A DNA stretch of 31,411 nt from JBBSBR01 sp038251135. Its GTDB lineage: Bacteria; Patescibacteriota; Saccharimonadia; UBA4664. The notes beneath the pieces are model-generated. The model was not told where the DNA came from. It saw nothing but the letters and a program-made list of their open reading frames with translations, and did no database searches. The translations under genes were made by a program, and so were the position numbers. Below are positions 7,211 through 12,750 of this stretch, piece after piece (the stretch's first letter is position 1; each line of letters opens with the position of its first letter). The stretch covers positions 1-31,411 of the forward strand of contig JBBSBR010000009.1 in assembly GCA_038251135.1 (NCBI GenBank), written 5' to 3'.

Positions 7211-8002
7211 ATGAATAATGAACAAAGATTTCTAGATAACGATGGCCGAGTAAAGCAGTGGCCATCAAAACATGCTGATAAGCTCCTTGTGTTGGCATAT
7301 CTAGCAACTAAGTTTGACCTTGCAGAGATATACAGCGAAGCCGATGTTAATGGGGTGCTTAAGCAATGGCATACCTTTGGCGATTGGTCGATGCTGCGAC
7401 GAGACTTATGCGATTATGGCTTTCTCGAGCGCAATACCGATGGATCGGACTATAAGTTAGCACGCATTGAGACTTCATTTCCCGGGCTGATTCTCGTTCG
7501 ACCAAATATTGCGCAGGATCCCCTAATTAGCGTCGAGTGGATAAACGGGCCCGATGGCCATGAAACCATGCGACTTATGGGAAACACCGATGAAGGTAAT
7601 AAGCCTACAACGCTCGAGCTGGAAGAGAAGCGGGTGCGAGAGTTCATAACTTCTACGGGCTCAAGGACGTGGGCGATGAATCTGGACGGGCGAACGATTG
7701 GCTCAATCTGGCTTACTACTGTGCCAACAAATTACCTCAAGGACCCATCAGTGCACTTCATGATCGGAGATACCGGTTCAAGAAAACGCGGAATCGGGCG
7801 AGCGACACTTAGCGCAGTCATTGAACTTCTTGAGAATGAGGCCGTCCATGATGAACTGTATTCTCGGTATATGGTTGGCAATGAAGGCTCAGCTCATTTA
7901 TTGAGTAAAGTCGGTTTTGAGATCGATGGTGAAGTTTATCGAGACGAAGATGGTTTATATTTTCAGAACGTTAAACGTAAATTGGATATCAAACATGTTT
8001 AA
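7211..8002 (+). CDS. DUF2087-GNAT acetyltransferase fusion, cassette 2
   Basis: A 263-residue two-domain protein. Residues 5-80 match DUF2087 (RFLDNDGRVKQWPSKHADK, then VLKQWHTFGDWSMLRRDL and GFLERNTDGSDYKL), a small domain often found with ArsR-type regulators or acetyltransferases. Residues 135-260 form a GNAT N-acetyltransferase: the acetyl-CoA loop lies near GSRKRGIGRATLSAVIELL, and NEGSAHLLSKVGFEIDGEV is typical of strands 5-6. The acceptor is unknown; antibiotic or protein N-acetylation are both possible. The ATG lies exactly 6 nt after TGGTAAGAT, a leaderless extended -10 promoter that directly follows the terminator. Confidence 0.85.
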   Translation: MNNEQRFLDNDGRVKQWPSKHADKLLVLAYLATKFDLAEIYSEADVNGVLKQWHTFGDWSMLRRDLCDYGFLERNTDGSDYKLARIETSFPGLILVRPNIAQDPLISVEWINGPDGHETMRLMGNTDEGNKPTTLELEEKRVREFITSTGSRTWAMNLDGRTIGSIWLTTVPTNYLKDPSVHFMIGDTGSRKRGIGRATLSAVIELLENEAVHDELYSRYMVGNEGSAHLLSKVGFEIDGEVYRDEDGLYFQNVKRKLDIKHV

Positions 8003-8014
8003 AGAGTAATAATT

Positions 8015-8043
8015 GTTCGAACATCCTGAACCACTCGGAGCCA
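8015..8043 (+). repeat. 29-bp cassette junction site 2
   Basis: It begins with the perfect palindrome GTTCGAAC and ends with ACCACTCGGAGCCA, sharing ACTCGGAGCCA with junction 1. The spacing is again 29 nt. Unlike the others, no GAACTTATGCTT segment or terminator follows; a strong promoter does. Confidence 0.6.
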
Positions 8044-8047
8044 ATTA

Positions 8048-8076
8048 TTGACTTTTTATAGTGTTTATGCTAAAAT
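8048..8076 (+). promoter_or_regulatory. strong promoter of the hammerhead cassette
   Basis: TTGACT (8048-8053) and TAAAAT (8071-8076) are spaced by 17 bp, with an added TGC extended -10. Transcription would start near 8083, giving a leader of about 120 nt before the ATG at 8207. Confidence 0.75.
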
Positions 8077-8133
8077 ACTCTTGTTTCGTTAAAACGAGAT
8101 TATTTCGTTTCGAAGCAGCTTGACAAGCAGATA

Positions 8134-8190
8134 GGTTGAACTGGGCTACGCTCGCAGAGATAGGCTGTGCCAGCATAGTCCAATTCAACC
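8134..8190 (+). promoter_or_regulatory. long structured leader hairpin before the 125-aa gene
   Basis: GGTTGAA (8134-8140) pairs with TTCAACC (8184-8190). The stem continues inward through TGG/CCA, GCTA/TAGT and GCT/AGC, interrupted by two C-A mismatches. The arm ends 8 nt before the GAGGAG ribosome-binding site, so it could control translation. It matches no riboswitch that I know. Confidence 0.5.
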
Positions 8191-8206
8191 GGCGCGAGGA
8201 GACATC

Positions 8207-8584
8207 ATGGACAGCGACGACCTCGAAGCACTGCGCTTCAGGGCAGAGATTGAGCACGAGGACGAGCAGCGCCGCATGGCGACACGGCTCGGCTACCGCA
8301 CCGGAGACTGGCGTTCAGCCGTCTTCACGACGATCTTGATCGCACTGGGCATCCAGGTGGTCATGGTCTGCGCGGTGGCGTTCGCTGGTGGATTTCCGCG
8401 CGGCTTCACGGCCAACCCGTGGTCGCTGCTGTTCTTCCTGCCGGAAGCCTCGATCATCGTGATCCCGTTCCTCTTCCTCAAGCCACGCTACGCGCGCTGG
8501 GGACTCGCGATCATCGTGACTCTTGCTGGCGTGACCTGGCTGGTCATGATGGGAGAAGACTGGATAGTCAAGATGCTCACCTAG
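8207..8584 (+). CDS. small membrane protein of foreign codon usage, cassette 3
   Basis: A 125-residue protein: an acidic/basic cytoplasmic N-terminus (about 1-38, ending RTGDWRS), then three hydrophobic helices at about 40-60, 70-90 and 97-117. I do not recognise the family. Codon choice is markedly richer in GC at third positions (CTC, CGC, ATC, GTC) than in the flanking cassettes, and the gene has a canonical GAGGAG ribosome-binding site, unlike its leaderless neighbours. Both suggest transfer from a high-GC donor such as an actinobacterium. A stem-plus-hammerhead RNA starts about 12 nt after the stop. Confidence 0.75.
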   Translation: MDSDDLEALRFRAEIEHEDEQRRMATRLGYRTGDWRSAVFTTILIALGIQVVMVCAVAFAGGFPRGFTANPWSLLFFLPEASIIVIPFLFLKPRYARWGLAIIVTLAGVTWLVMMGEDWIVKMLT

Positions 8585-8596
8585 TGTGAGTATCGC

Positions 8597-8683
8597 CGAA
8601 TGCGGCAAGTGGATATGGGTTAAAACCTAGGTTCACGATCACCGTGATGCATTCCTTAACCCCATATCTGCTTGTCATATTCG
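8597..8683 (+). ncRNA. long RNA stem preceding hammerhead ribozyme 1
   Basis: The left arm (8597-8623) and right arm (8656-8683) pair over about 26 positions with several G-U pairs, one C-A mismatch and one bulge. G-U pairs where DNA complementarity fails suggest selection on RNA. An apical hairpin TCACG/CGTGA sits inside. The last five bases of the right arm (8679-8683) are also the first bases of hammerhead stem III, so the two structures compete. Confidence 0.65.
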
Positions 8684-8733
8684 CTCCACAAATGTGCGTT
8701 TGTGCTGATGATTCTTAAAGGACGAAAGCGAAT
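8679..8733 (+). ncRNA. hammerhead ribozyme 1
   Basis: All core elements are present: stem III ATTCGC (8679-8684) with GCGAAT (8728-8733), cleavage triplet ending at C8686, stem I CACAAA/TTTGTG closed by a 6-nt loop, CTGATGA (8705-8711) and GAAA (8724-8727). Stem II (8712-8723) is weak: the first pair is T-C instead of G-C. It should cleave after 8686. The open ends lie in stem III. Confidence 0.85.
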
Positions 8734-8760
8734 TAACCTGCAATGTATAACCTTATTGAA

Positions 8761-8789
8761 GTTATAACTTCCTCTATCGTGGTGAGCCA
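8761..8789 (+). repeat. 29-bp cassette junction site 3
   Basis: GTTATAAC lies inside a 14-bp perfect palindrome (8758-8771), and the site ends GGTGAGCCA. The GTT to CCA distance is again 29 nt. It continues into AAGAACTTATGCTTAAA and a terminator. Confidence 0.6.
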
Positions 8790-8806
8790 AAGAACTTATG
8801 CTTAAA

Positions 8807-8829
8807 CGAGGCTTATTCAGGCCCCGTTT
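8807..8829 (+). terminator. intrinsic terminator, cassette junction 3
   Basis: ACGAGGC and GCCCCGT pair with one A-C mismatch and are followed by seven T. The sequence differs from the terminators at 6509 and 7172, although the segment just upstream is the same. Confidence 0.7.
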
Positions 8830-8877
8830 TTTTCCGCCATGCAGACATGCCGATGCGCTATTTAAGAGTTAGAGTGC

Positions 8878-8883
8878 TAATAT
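8878..8883 (+). promoter_or_regulatory. leaderless extended -10 of the heliorhodopsin gene
   Basis: TGCTAATAT ends 6 nt before the ATG at 8890, matching the spacing at the other leaderless genes. Confidence 0.6.
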
Positions 8884-8889
8884 ACCAGT

Positions 8890-9657
8890 ATGAATAAACT
8901 CACTGAAGCACAAATTAAACCCTTGAGAACATGGAATGTTTCGGCAGGCTTGCTACACCTGGCATCAATGATTGCTGTGTTGGCACTTTCAAATAAATTC
9001 TCGTTGCCGGTAACGGCTACGTATATGACGGGGCCTCCCGGAACGACATTTACGAACCCGATACTGCTGTTCAGCAATAATGTCAGCTATACGATCGCCC
9101 TGTTTCTAGGACTGTCCGCCTTCTTCCATTTCTTGGTGTCTAGTAAGACGTTCTTCCCGAAATATTCGGAAGGGCTAAAACGTAATCGCAACACCTTCCG
9201 CTGGGTTGAATACTCGATAAGTTCTTCGGTGATGATCTTTTTAATTGCCCAGTTAAACGGTATCAGCGATTACGCTGCGCTACTGGCTATCTTTGGCGTC
9301 AATGTTTCCATGATTCTCTTTGGGTGGCTTCAGGAGAAGTATACTCAGCCCGGTGACGGCCAGTGGCTGCCCTTCATCTTCGGTTGTATCGCAGGAATAA
9401 TTCCTTGGATCATCGTAGTCATTCAGCTGCTTTCACCGAAGGGACCCGCCGGAACTTCTCCCCCAGGCTTTGTGTATGGCATCGTCATCTCGCTATTCAT
9501 CTTCTTTAACTGCTTTGCTCTAGTCCAATATAAGCAATATCGGGCAAAGGGTAAGTGGGCTAGCTACCTGCGAGGCGAGAAGACCTATATAATTCTCAGT
9601 TTCGTAGCTAAATCCCTCCTCGCATGGCAAATATTTGCCGCTACGCTCGTCAAATAA
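8890..9657 (+). CDS. heliorhodopsin, cassette 4
   Basis: A 255-residue seven-helix retinal protein. The first helix begins LRTWNVSAGLLHLAS, typical of heliorhodopsins. Helix 3 has RWVEYSISSSVMI with Glu107 as the likely Schiff-base counterion, and the last helix has SFVAKSLLAWQIF with the retinal lysine at position 241. These two positions agree with the numbering known for heliorhodopsin 48C12. Heliorhodopsins have an inverted membrane orientation and an unresolved, probably regulatory or transport-modulating role. No retinal synthesis gene is in the window, so the chromophore would have to come from elsewhere. The start is leaderless after TGCTAATAT. It shares its cassette with a serA fragment. 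Confidence 0.93.
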   Translation: MNKLTEAQIKPLRTWNVSAGLLHLASMIAVLALSNKFSLPVTATYMTGPPGTTFTNPILLFSNNVSYTIALFLGLSAFFHFLVSSKTFFPKYSEGLKRNRNTFRWVEYSISSSVMIFLIAQLNGISDYAALLAIFGVNVSMILFGWLQEKYTQPGDGQWLPFIFGCIAGIIPWIIVVIQLLSPKGPAGTSPPGFVYGIVISLFIFFNCFALVQYKQYRAKGKWASYLRGEKTYIILSFVAKSLLAWQIFAATLVK

Positions 9658-9668
9658 TCATTTGTTTT

Positions 9669-9803
9669 ATGCCAAATGTGACTGCAATGTCGCATATTGG
9701 CGCGAGCAACACAGAAGCAAATATTAAATTGGGTGATCAGGTTAATAAAGCCTTTAATGCGTTTCTTGAGGGCGCGCCGATTAGCTTAGTGAACAGGCAA
9801 TAG
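9669..9803 (+). pseudogene. C-terminal fragment of D-3-phosphoglycerate dehydrogenase
   Basis: An open frame of 44 codons starts 11 bp after the heliorhodopsin stop. It contains HIGASNTEANIKLGDQV followed by FLEGAPISLVN, which corresponds to the conserved end of the catalytic domain of SerA-type 2-hydroxyacid dehydrogenases (family pattern HxGASTxEA...NxVN). The NAD-binding domain and the rest of the catalytic domain are absent. The TAG stop overlaps the GTT of junction site 4. It looks like the stub of a former cassette gene whose 5' part was deleted. Confidence 0.75.
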
Positions 9804-9831
9804 TTCTAACGCCCGCCACGACCTGTAGCCA
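9803..9831 (+). repeat. 29-bp cassette junction site 4
   Basis: GTTCTAAC begins with the last base of the upstream TAG stop codon, and the site ends CTGTAGCCA. The 29-nt spacing is kept, followed by AAGAATTTATACTTAAA, a diverged form of the shared segment, and a terminator. Confidence 0.6.
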
Positions 9832-9847
9832 AAGAATTTATACTTAA

Positions 9848-9867
9848 ACGCCCTTCGGGTCGTTTTT
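9848..9867 (+). terminator. short intrinsic terminator, cassette junction 4
   Basis: ACGCCC, TTCG and GGTCGT form a short stem with one mismatch and a tetraloop, followed by T. A TGCTATGAT promoter starts directly after it. Confidence 0.65.
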
Positions 9868-9875
9868 GCTATGAT
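9868..9875 (+). promoter_or_regulatory. extended -10 promoter of the DUF2177-DUF1295 unit
   Basis: TGC precedes TATGAT (9870-9875), and an ATG follows after exactly 6 nt (9882). That ATG opens a 15-codon leader frame, not the main gene. Confidence 0.65.
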
Positions 9876-9881
9876 GGGTGC

Positions 9882-9929
9882 ATGAGTAGAGTTGTGTATC
9901 AAGAAAAATCATTCGAAAGGGAAAACTGA
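9882..9929 (+). CDS. possible 15-aa leaderless leader peptide
   Basis: ATG at 9882 sits at the predicted transcript 5' end and opens MSRVVYQEKSFEREN, ending in TGA at 9927-9929. The ATG of the DUF2177 gene follows at 9931, so translating ribosomes would finish on top of its AAAGGG ribosome-binding site. This suggests translational coupling or a sensing leader. No homology is claimed. Confidence 0.4.
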   Translation: MSRVVYQEKSFEREN

Positions 9930-9930
9930 G

Positions 9931-10332
9931 ATGGAGCTGGTTATTAAACTCCTAGTTGCTGGTGGAGTAATGGGTGTCCTCGATTATATCTGGCTGGGAT
10001 TTGTTGCCAAAAAGCTCTATTACAGCTCAATGGGCAACCTACTACTTGAGAAGCCGAATATGACGGCTGCTCTATTGTTCTACGGCCTATATGTCGTCGG
10101 TGTCGTTGTGTTTGTGGTAAATCCGGCGGTTGAACAGGGGTCGTTTATTAGAGCCGTTGGTTACGGCGCTCTATTCGGTCTCGTAGCGTACGGAACGTAT
10201 GATCTGACCAATCTCGCCGTACTAAAAGGCTACAGCTCAAGTATTGCCGTGATAGATCTCATTTGGGGGATGGTGATTACGGCGGTTACCGCATCGGCAG
10301 CATTCCTGGTTGTACAACATTGGTTTCACTAG
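9931..10332 (+). CDS. DUF2177 family membrane protein, cassette 5
   Basis: A 133-residue protein with four hydrophobic helices. Family motifs are clear: DYIWLGFVAKKLYYSSMGNLL near the N-terminus, ALLFYGLYVVGVVVFVVNPA in the middle, YGTYDLTNLAVLKGY and DLIWGMV towards the end. In other bacteria DUF2177 genes occur with DUF1295, DUF1365 and cyclopropane-fatty-acid-synthase-like genes, which suggests a role in membrane lipid modification. ATG 9931 is preferred because AAAGGG lies 9 nt upstream; a longer frame back to 9892 has no such support. The stop overlaps the start of the DUF1295 gene, so the pair is translationally coupled. Confidence 0.88.
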   Translation: MELVIKLLVAGGVMGVLDYIWLGFVAKKLYYSSMGNLLLEKPNMTAALLFYGLYVVGVVVFVVNPAVEQGSFIRAVGYGALFGLVAYGTYDLTNLAVLKGYSSSIAVIDLIWGMVITAVTASAAFLVVQHWFH

Positions 10333-11108
10333 ACGTACTTTCCTGGATCTTGACAGGATTTGCCGGTGCTCTAATCGTGCAACTAGCGGCATTTGGAATG
10401 TCTGTTAAGCTGAGGCGGATCGATATTGTCGACGCAGCATGGGGAACGAGTTTCATAGCTGTGATTGTGGCTCTTTGGGTTCGCAATTGGGAGCCAACCT
10501 CCGTGACCTTTCTAGTAGACCTGTTGGTGGCAGTCTGGGGCCTACGTCTGTCATGGCACATTCTGAGACGGTTTTTGCGCTCGTCCGAGCAGGATGAACG
10601 CTACACCGTATTAATTAACAACTGGCCGCCGCGGTATCGTAATGTCCAGGCATTTTGGCGTATATTCTTGCTTCAAGCTGTCCTCGCAACCCTGATCAGT
10701 CTGCCGGTCATTGTTATTCATCTATACCGGCCTGAAGCCACTTGGACTTCGTTCGCGGGGATGCTAGTCTGGATCATCGGCTTCGGCTTAGAGGCGGTGG
10801 CAGATTTGCAGTTAAGACGCTTCTTACAGCGGCCACGTCGGGCTGACCTGCTGCAAGACGGACTCTGGCAGTACTCCCGCCAGCCGAACTATTTCGGAGA
10901 GATTACGATGTGGTGGGGCATCGCCCTGATCTGCAGTGTAACTCCGCTATGGTGGCTGGGCAGTTTCGGTGCTGTTGTCATTACTTATCTGATCTGCTTC
11001 GTCTCTGGTATCCCCCCGGCCGAGGCCCGCGCCGTTGGCAAGGACGGGTGGACGGATTACAAACGACGGACCAGCGTTTTGGTTCCATGGCCCCCTAAGA
11101 GGTGGTAG
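10320..11108 (+). CDS. DUF1295 family (steroid 5-alpha-reductase-like) membrane protein, cassette 5
   Basis: A 262-residue polytopic protein. It contains RRIDIVDAAWGTSFI, GLRLSWHILRRF and, near the C-terminus, DGLWQYSRQPNYFGEITMWWG and PAEARAVGKDGWTDYKRRTS, the signatures of DUF1295 and related NADPH-dependent lipid reductases and methyltransferases with a C-terminal 5-alpha-reductase-like fold. TTG at 10320 overlaps the end of the DUF2177 frame and avoids an unlikely 19-residue extension. With DUF2177 it probably modifies fatty acids or lipids. Its TAG stop coincides with the TAGTTC that opens junction site 5. Confidence 0.88.
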   Translation: MVSLDVLSWILTGFAGALIVQLAAFGMSVKLRRIDIVDAAWGTSFIAVIVALWVRNWEPTSVTFLVDLLVAVWGLRLSWHILRRFLRSSEQDERYTVLINNWPPRYRNVQAFWRIFLLQAVLATLISLPVIVIHLYRPEATWTSFAGMLVWIIGFGLEAVADLQLRRFLQRPRRADLLQDGLWQYSRQPNYFGEITMWWGIALICSVTPLWWLGSFGAVVITYLICFVSGIPPAEARAVGKDGWTDYKRRTSVLVPWPPKRW

Positions 11109-11136
11109 TTCGTAAATCGTCCCACAGCCCGAGCCA
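11108..11136 (+). repeat. 29-bp cassette junction site 5
   Basis: GTTCGTAAA starts with the last base of the DUF1295 stop codon, and the site ends CCCGAGCCA. The GTT to CCA distance is 29 nt. After AAAG the shared GAACTTATGCTT segment is missing and a different terminator follows. Confidence 0.6.
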
Positions 11137-11144
11137 AAGTAAAG

Positions 11145-11168
11145 ACCCCAGATTACGTGGGGTTTATT
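11145..11168 (+). terminator. terminator after cassette 5
   Basis: ACCCCA and TGGGGT pair around a 7-nt loop, followed by TTATT. The T-run is weaker than in the other cassette terminators. Confidence 0.6.
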
Positions 11169-11189
11169 CTATGGGATCTCGCAGAGATT

Positions 11190-11285
11190 GGCACGAACCG
11201 AAGGTTCGATAGCTAGGAACGCGCACAGGAATGCTTTCCGAGCATGCGACGAAGATATACGAGCGTAACCCGACCTCCGGATCCA
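11190..11285. repeat. arm B ending in a tRNA-Asn 3'-end copy
   Basis: It ends in CCCGACCTCCGGATCCA (11269-11285), one mismatch from the tRNA-Asn end. The upstream part shares GGTTCG, CGCGCACA (11220-11227), a hairpin (ATGCT/AGCAT) and GAGCATG with arm A in the same order and spacing. It is the right boundary of the array, 4.8 kb from arm A. Confidence 0.65.
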
Positions 11286-11461
11286 ATGATATTGTACGTA
11301 ATTTAGACTTATAATAGACTCAATTTTGCTCGTATCATTTATTCAAATCACTTAAGCGAAGCGTTATTACGACCTTAGTCTTGATAAAAGTCAATGATAA
11401 TGCTAAGCTATTGGCTCAGCGATCAACCCGATCGAGAACCTTTCTCAAGTATGGAGATCGA

Positions 11462-11770
11462 ATGATCATCAAGGTGTTGCCACCGCCTGCCAAGAGCAAA
11501 GCGCCCAGACAGACTCGCTACGTAGTGATACCTCGCCGCAGTGGCGTTGACCCGGGAAAGCTGATTCAGGTACTGAAGGCTTCCGGATTTCCCGTCGCCG
11601 AAATGAAGCGCGGCCGTCGCTCGTCGAGTAGCCGCAAGACCGACCTCTTGGTACGCGTCCTGCCACCTGAAGGCTCGCCTCGTTCGCGCCCGGACGACAG
11701 GCTGGATCGCATCATCAGAAAGCAGCGGACCCGCGACGATGTCGACGTGCGATTCGTGCGGCCGGAGTAA
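11462..11770 (+). CDS. small very basic hypothetical protein
   Basis: A 102-residue protein rich in Arg, Lys and Pro (for example RGRRSSSSRKTD and RIIRKQRTRDD). I do not recognise it. The alternating hydrophobic strand pattern IIKVLPPPA, RYVVIPRRS and LLVRVLPPE suggests a small beta-containing nucleic-acid-binding fold. ATG 11462 is chosen because GGAG (11453-11456) lies at a good distance; the frame is open upstream to 11381 but without a ribosome-binding site. Two hairpins follow the stop. Confidence 0.55.
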   Translation: MIIKVLPPPAKSKAPRQTRYVVIPRRSGVDPGKLIQVLKASGFPVAEMKRGRRSSSSRKTDLLVRVLPPEGSPRSRPDDRLDRIIRKQRTRDDVDVRFVRPE

Positions 11771-11785
11771 TTGATCTTGCTCGGT

Positions 11786-11813
11786 GGGGCGGCGGGGACA
11801 GCCCCGCCGCCCC
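11786..11813. repeat. 12-bp perfect GC hairpin
   Basis: GGGGCGGCGGGG and CCCCGCCGCCCC pair perfectly around the ACAG loop. It is followed by TAAAAG, not a T-run, so it is a transcript-end stabiliser or a GC-rich repeat rather than a classic terminator. A standard terminator follows 17 bp later. Confidence 0.7.
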
Positions 11814-11830
11814 TAAAAGTCCTGCCCGTA

Positions 11831-11849
11831 GACGCTTCGGCGTCTTTTT
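11831..11849 (+). terminator. intrinsic terminator
   Basis: GACGC, TTCG and GCGTC are followed by TTTTT. It should end transcription of the small basic protein gene. Confidence 0.85.
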
Positions 11850-12329
11850 ATGTGGGCGGGGCCATTGAAAGGGCACTGATTGACACCTGAACCCGCGGGA
11901 TATACTGACAGTATCCGGAATACATGAGTCCCCAGCTGATTCCGCTGATCATACTGCTGCCGGCCTTGGCGTATGTGTAATGGATGCACCGGGATATAAT
12001 CGACATCGAGCGTATTCCGTATATCTCGGCTGCGCCGTTGAGGCAGCCGTCCGCATCGAAGCATCACCGGATGCTGGCTTATGATAATCCGGAACGTTTT
12101 CGCAGCCAATTATCGCTACATCACCGAGTATCAAAGAAGGTACTAGGATACTACTTAAAATTCAGATCAAGTGGTCTCAGCGTCGAGCGGGGAGTTGCAA
12201 AAGTCTAAAATATATGCAATAATATCGAAACTTTGCCGGGGATTGCTCTTTGCAGACCTCCAGAGTACCTTAAGAAGTCGGCATATACATCGATATATCC
12301 AATTCGGCCAGTCATCCGGGGGTAGCCAC
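11850..12329 (+). other. 480-bp region with a tiny hydrophobic ORF and no clear gene
   Basis: TTGACA (11880) and TATACT (11901) are present but only 15 bp apart. An 18-codon frame (11924-11980), MSPQLIPLIILLPALAYV, has a weak GGA site before it and reads like a lone membrane helix. The same frame stays open for 76 codons after its TAA, so this could be an N-terminal helix cut by a nonsense change, or a small hydrophobic peptide. A TTGCAA (12195) and AATAAT (12218) pair may drive the 107-aa gene. Nothing else is recognisable. Confidence 0.3.
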
Positions 12330-12653
12330 ATGTACAAGATCAAGTACGGACTCGTAACGGTCGTTGGTCTCGTCTCCGGAAAGTCGGACATCGACCTCCA
12401 GGCGCTGAGGTGCGACTGGTACCGCCTTGAGTTTTCGGATTCGGAGCTGGTGCGGATAGTCACATCCCTAGCCGGCCGCCATCCGGACATCCATCCGAAA
12501 GTCATTGCGGGCGTTCCGATCTGGACCGTCTGTAGAGATCAGACCAATTCCGTCGTCGGGTCGCTGGGCACGACCTTGGGCGAGATGGACATCGACATTC
12601 GAGTGAGGCGGATAAACCTAGGCGCCCCCGTATCCAGGTATATCGGGGCGTGA
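12330..12653 (+). CDS. hypothetical protein upstream of hammerhead 2
   Basis: A 107-residue soluble protein that I do not recognise. It starts MYKIKYGLVTVVGLVSGKSD and has mixed alpha/beta character with no membrane helix. The frame is open back to 12171, but ATG 12330 is the first plausible start; GGGGGTAG lies about 6 nt upstream. The stop is 8 nt before the stem that encloses a pseudoknot-like RNA and a hammerhead ribozyme. The arrangement parallels the unrelated 125-aa gene at 8207. Confidence 0.55.
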   Translation: MYKIKYGLVTVVGLVSGKSDIDLQALRCDWYRLEFSDSELVRIVTSLAGRHPDIHPKVIAGVPIWTVCRDQTNSVVGSLGTTLGEMDIDIRVRRINLGAPVSRYIGA

Positions 12654-12661
12654 AGCGTACC

Positions 12662-12750
12662 TGAGATAAGCGACCGACAGTCAAAACAATCGGACTGTCG
12701 GGGCTATACCCCGAACTTCCCTTGTTTTGTATTGCCGGCTTCTTATCTCA
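12662..12750 (+). ncRNA. pseudoknot-containing RNA enclosed by a stem, before hammerhead 2
   Basis: TGAGATAAG (12662-12670) pairs perfectly with CTTATCTCA (12742-12750). Inside, CCGACAGTC/GACTGTCGG is a perfect 9-bp hairpin whose loop AAAACAA (12683-12689) is complementary to TTGTTTT (12722-12728), giving a pseudoknot. A GGG/CCC mini-hairpin sits between them. The outer 3' arm overlaps hammerhead stem III by three bases, so the outer stem and the ribozyme compete until cleavage. Confidence 0.7.

Noticed and set aside
7128..11136. Interpretation of the junctions as integron attC sites
   Set aside because: There is no RYYYAAC/GTTRRRY pair enclosing an imperfect hairpin, and no integrase. The sites end in a tRNA 3' end. 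The resemblance is functional, not in sequence.
7128..11136. Interpretation of the junctions as Xer dif-like sites
   Set aside because: The length is close to 28 bp, but there are no inverted 11-bp arms around a 6-bp spacer.
11984..12208. A 74-codon frame as an independent gene
   Set aside because: It has no ribosome-binding site, promoter or family resemblance; it is mentioned only as a possible continuation of the 18-codon ORF.
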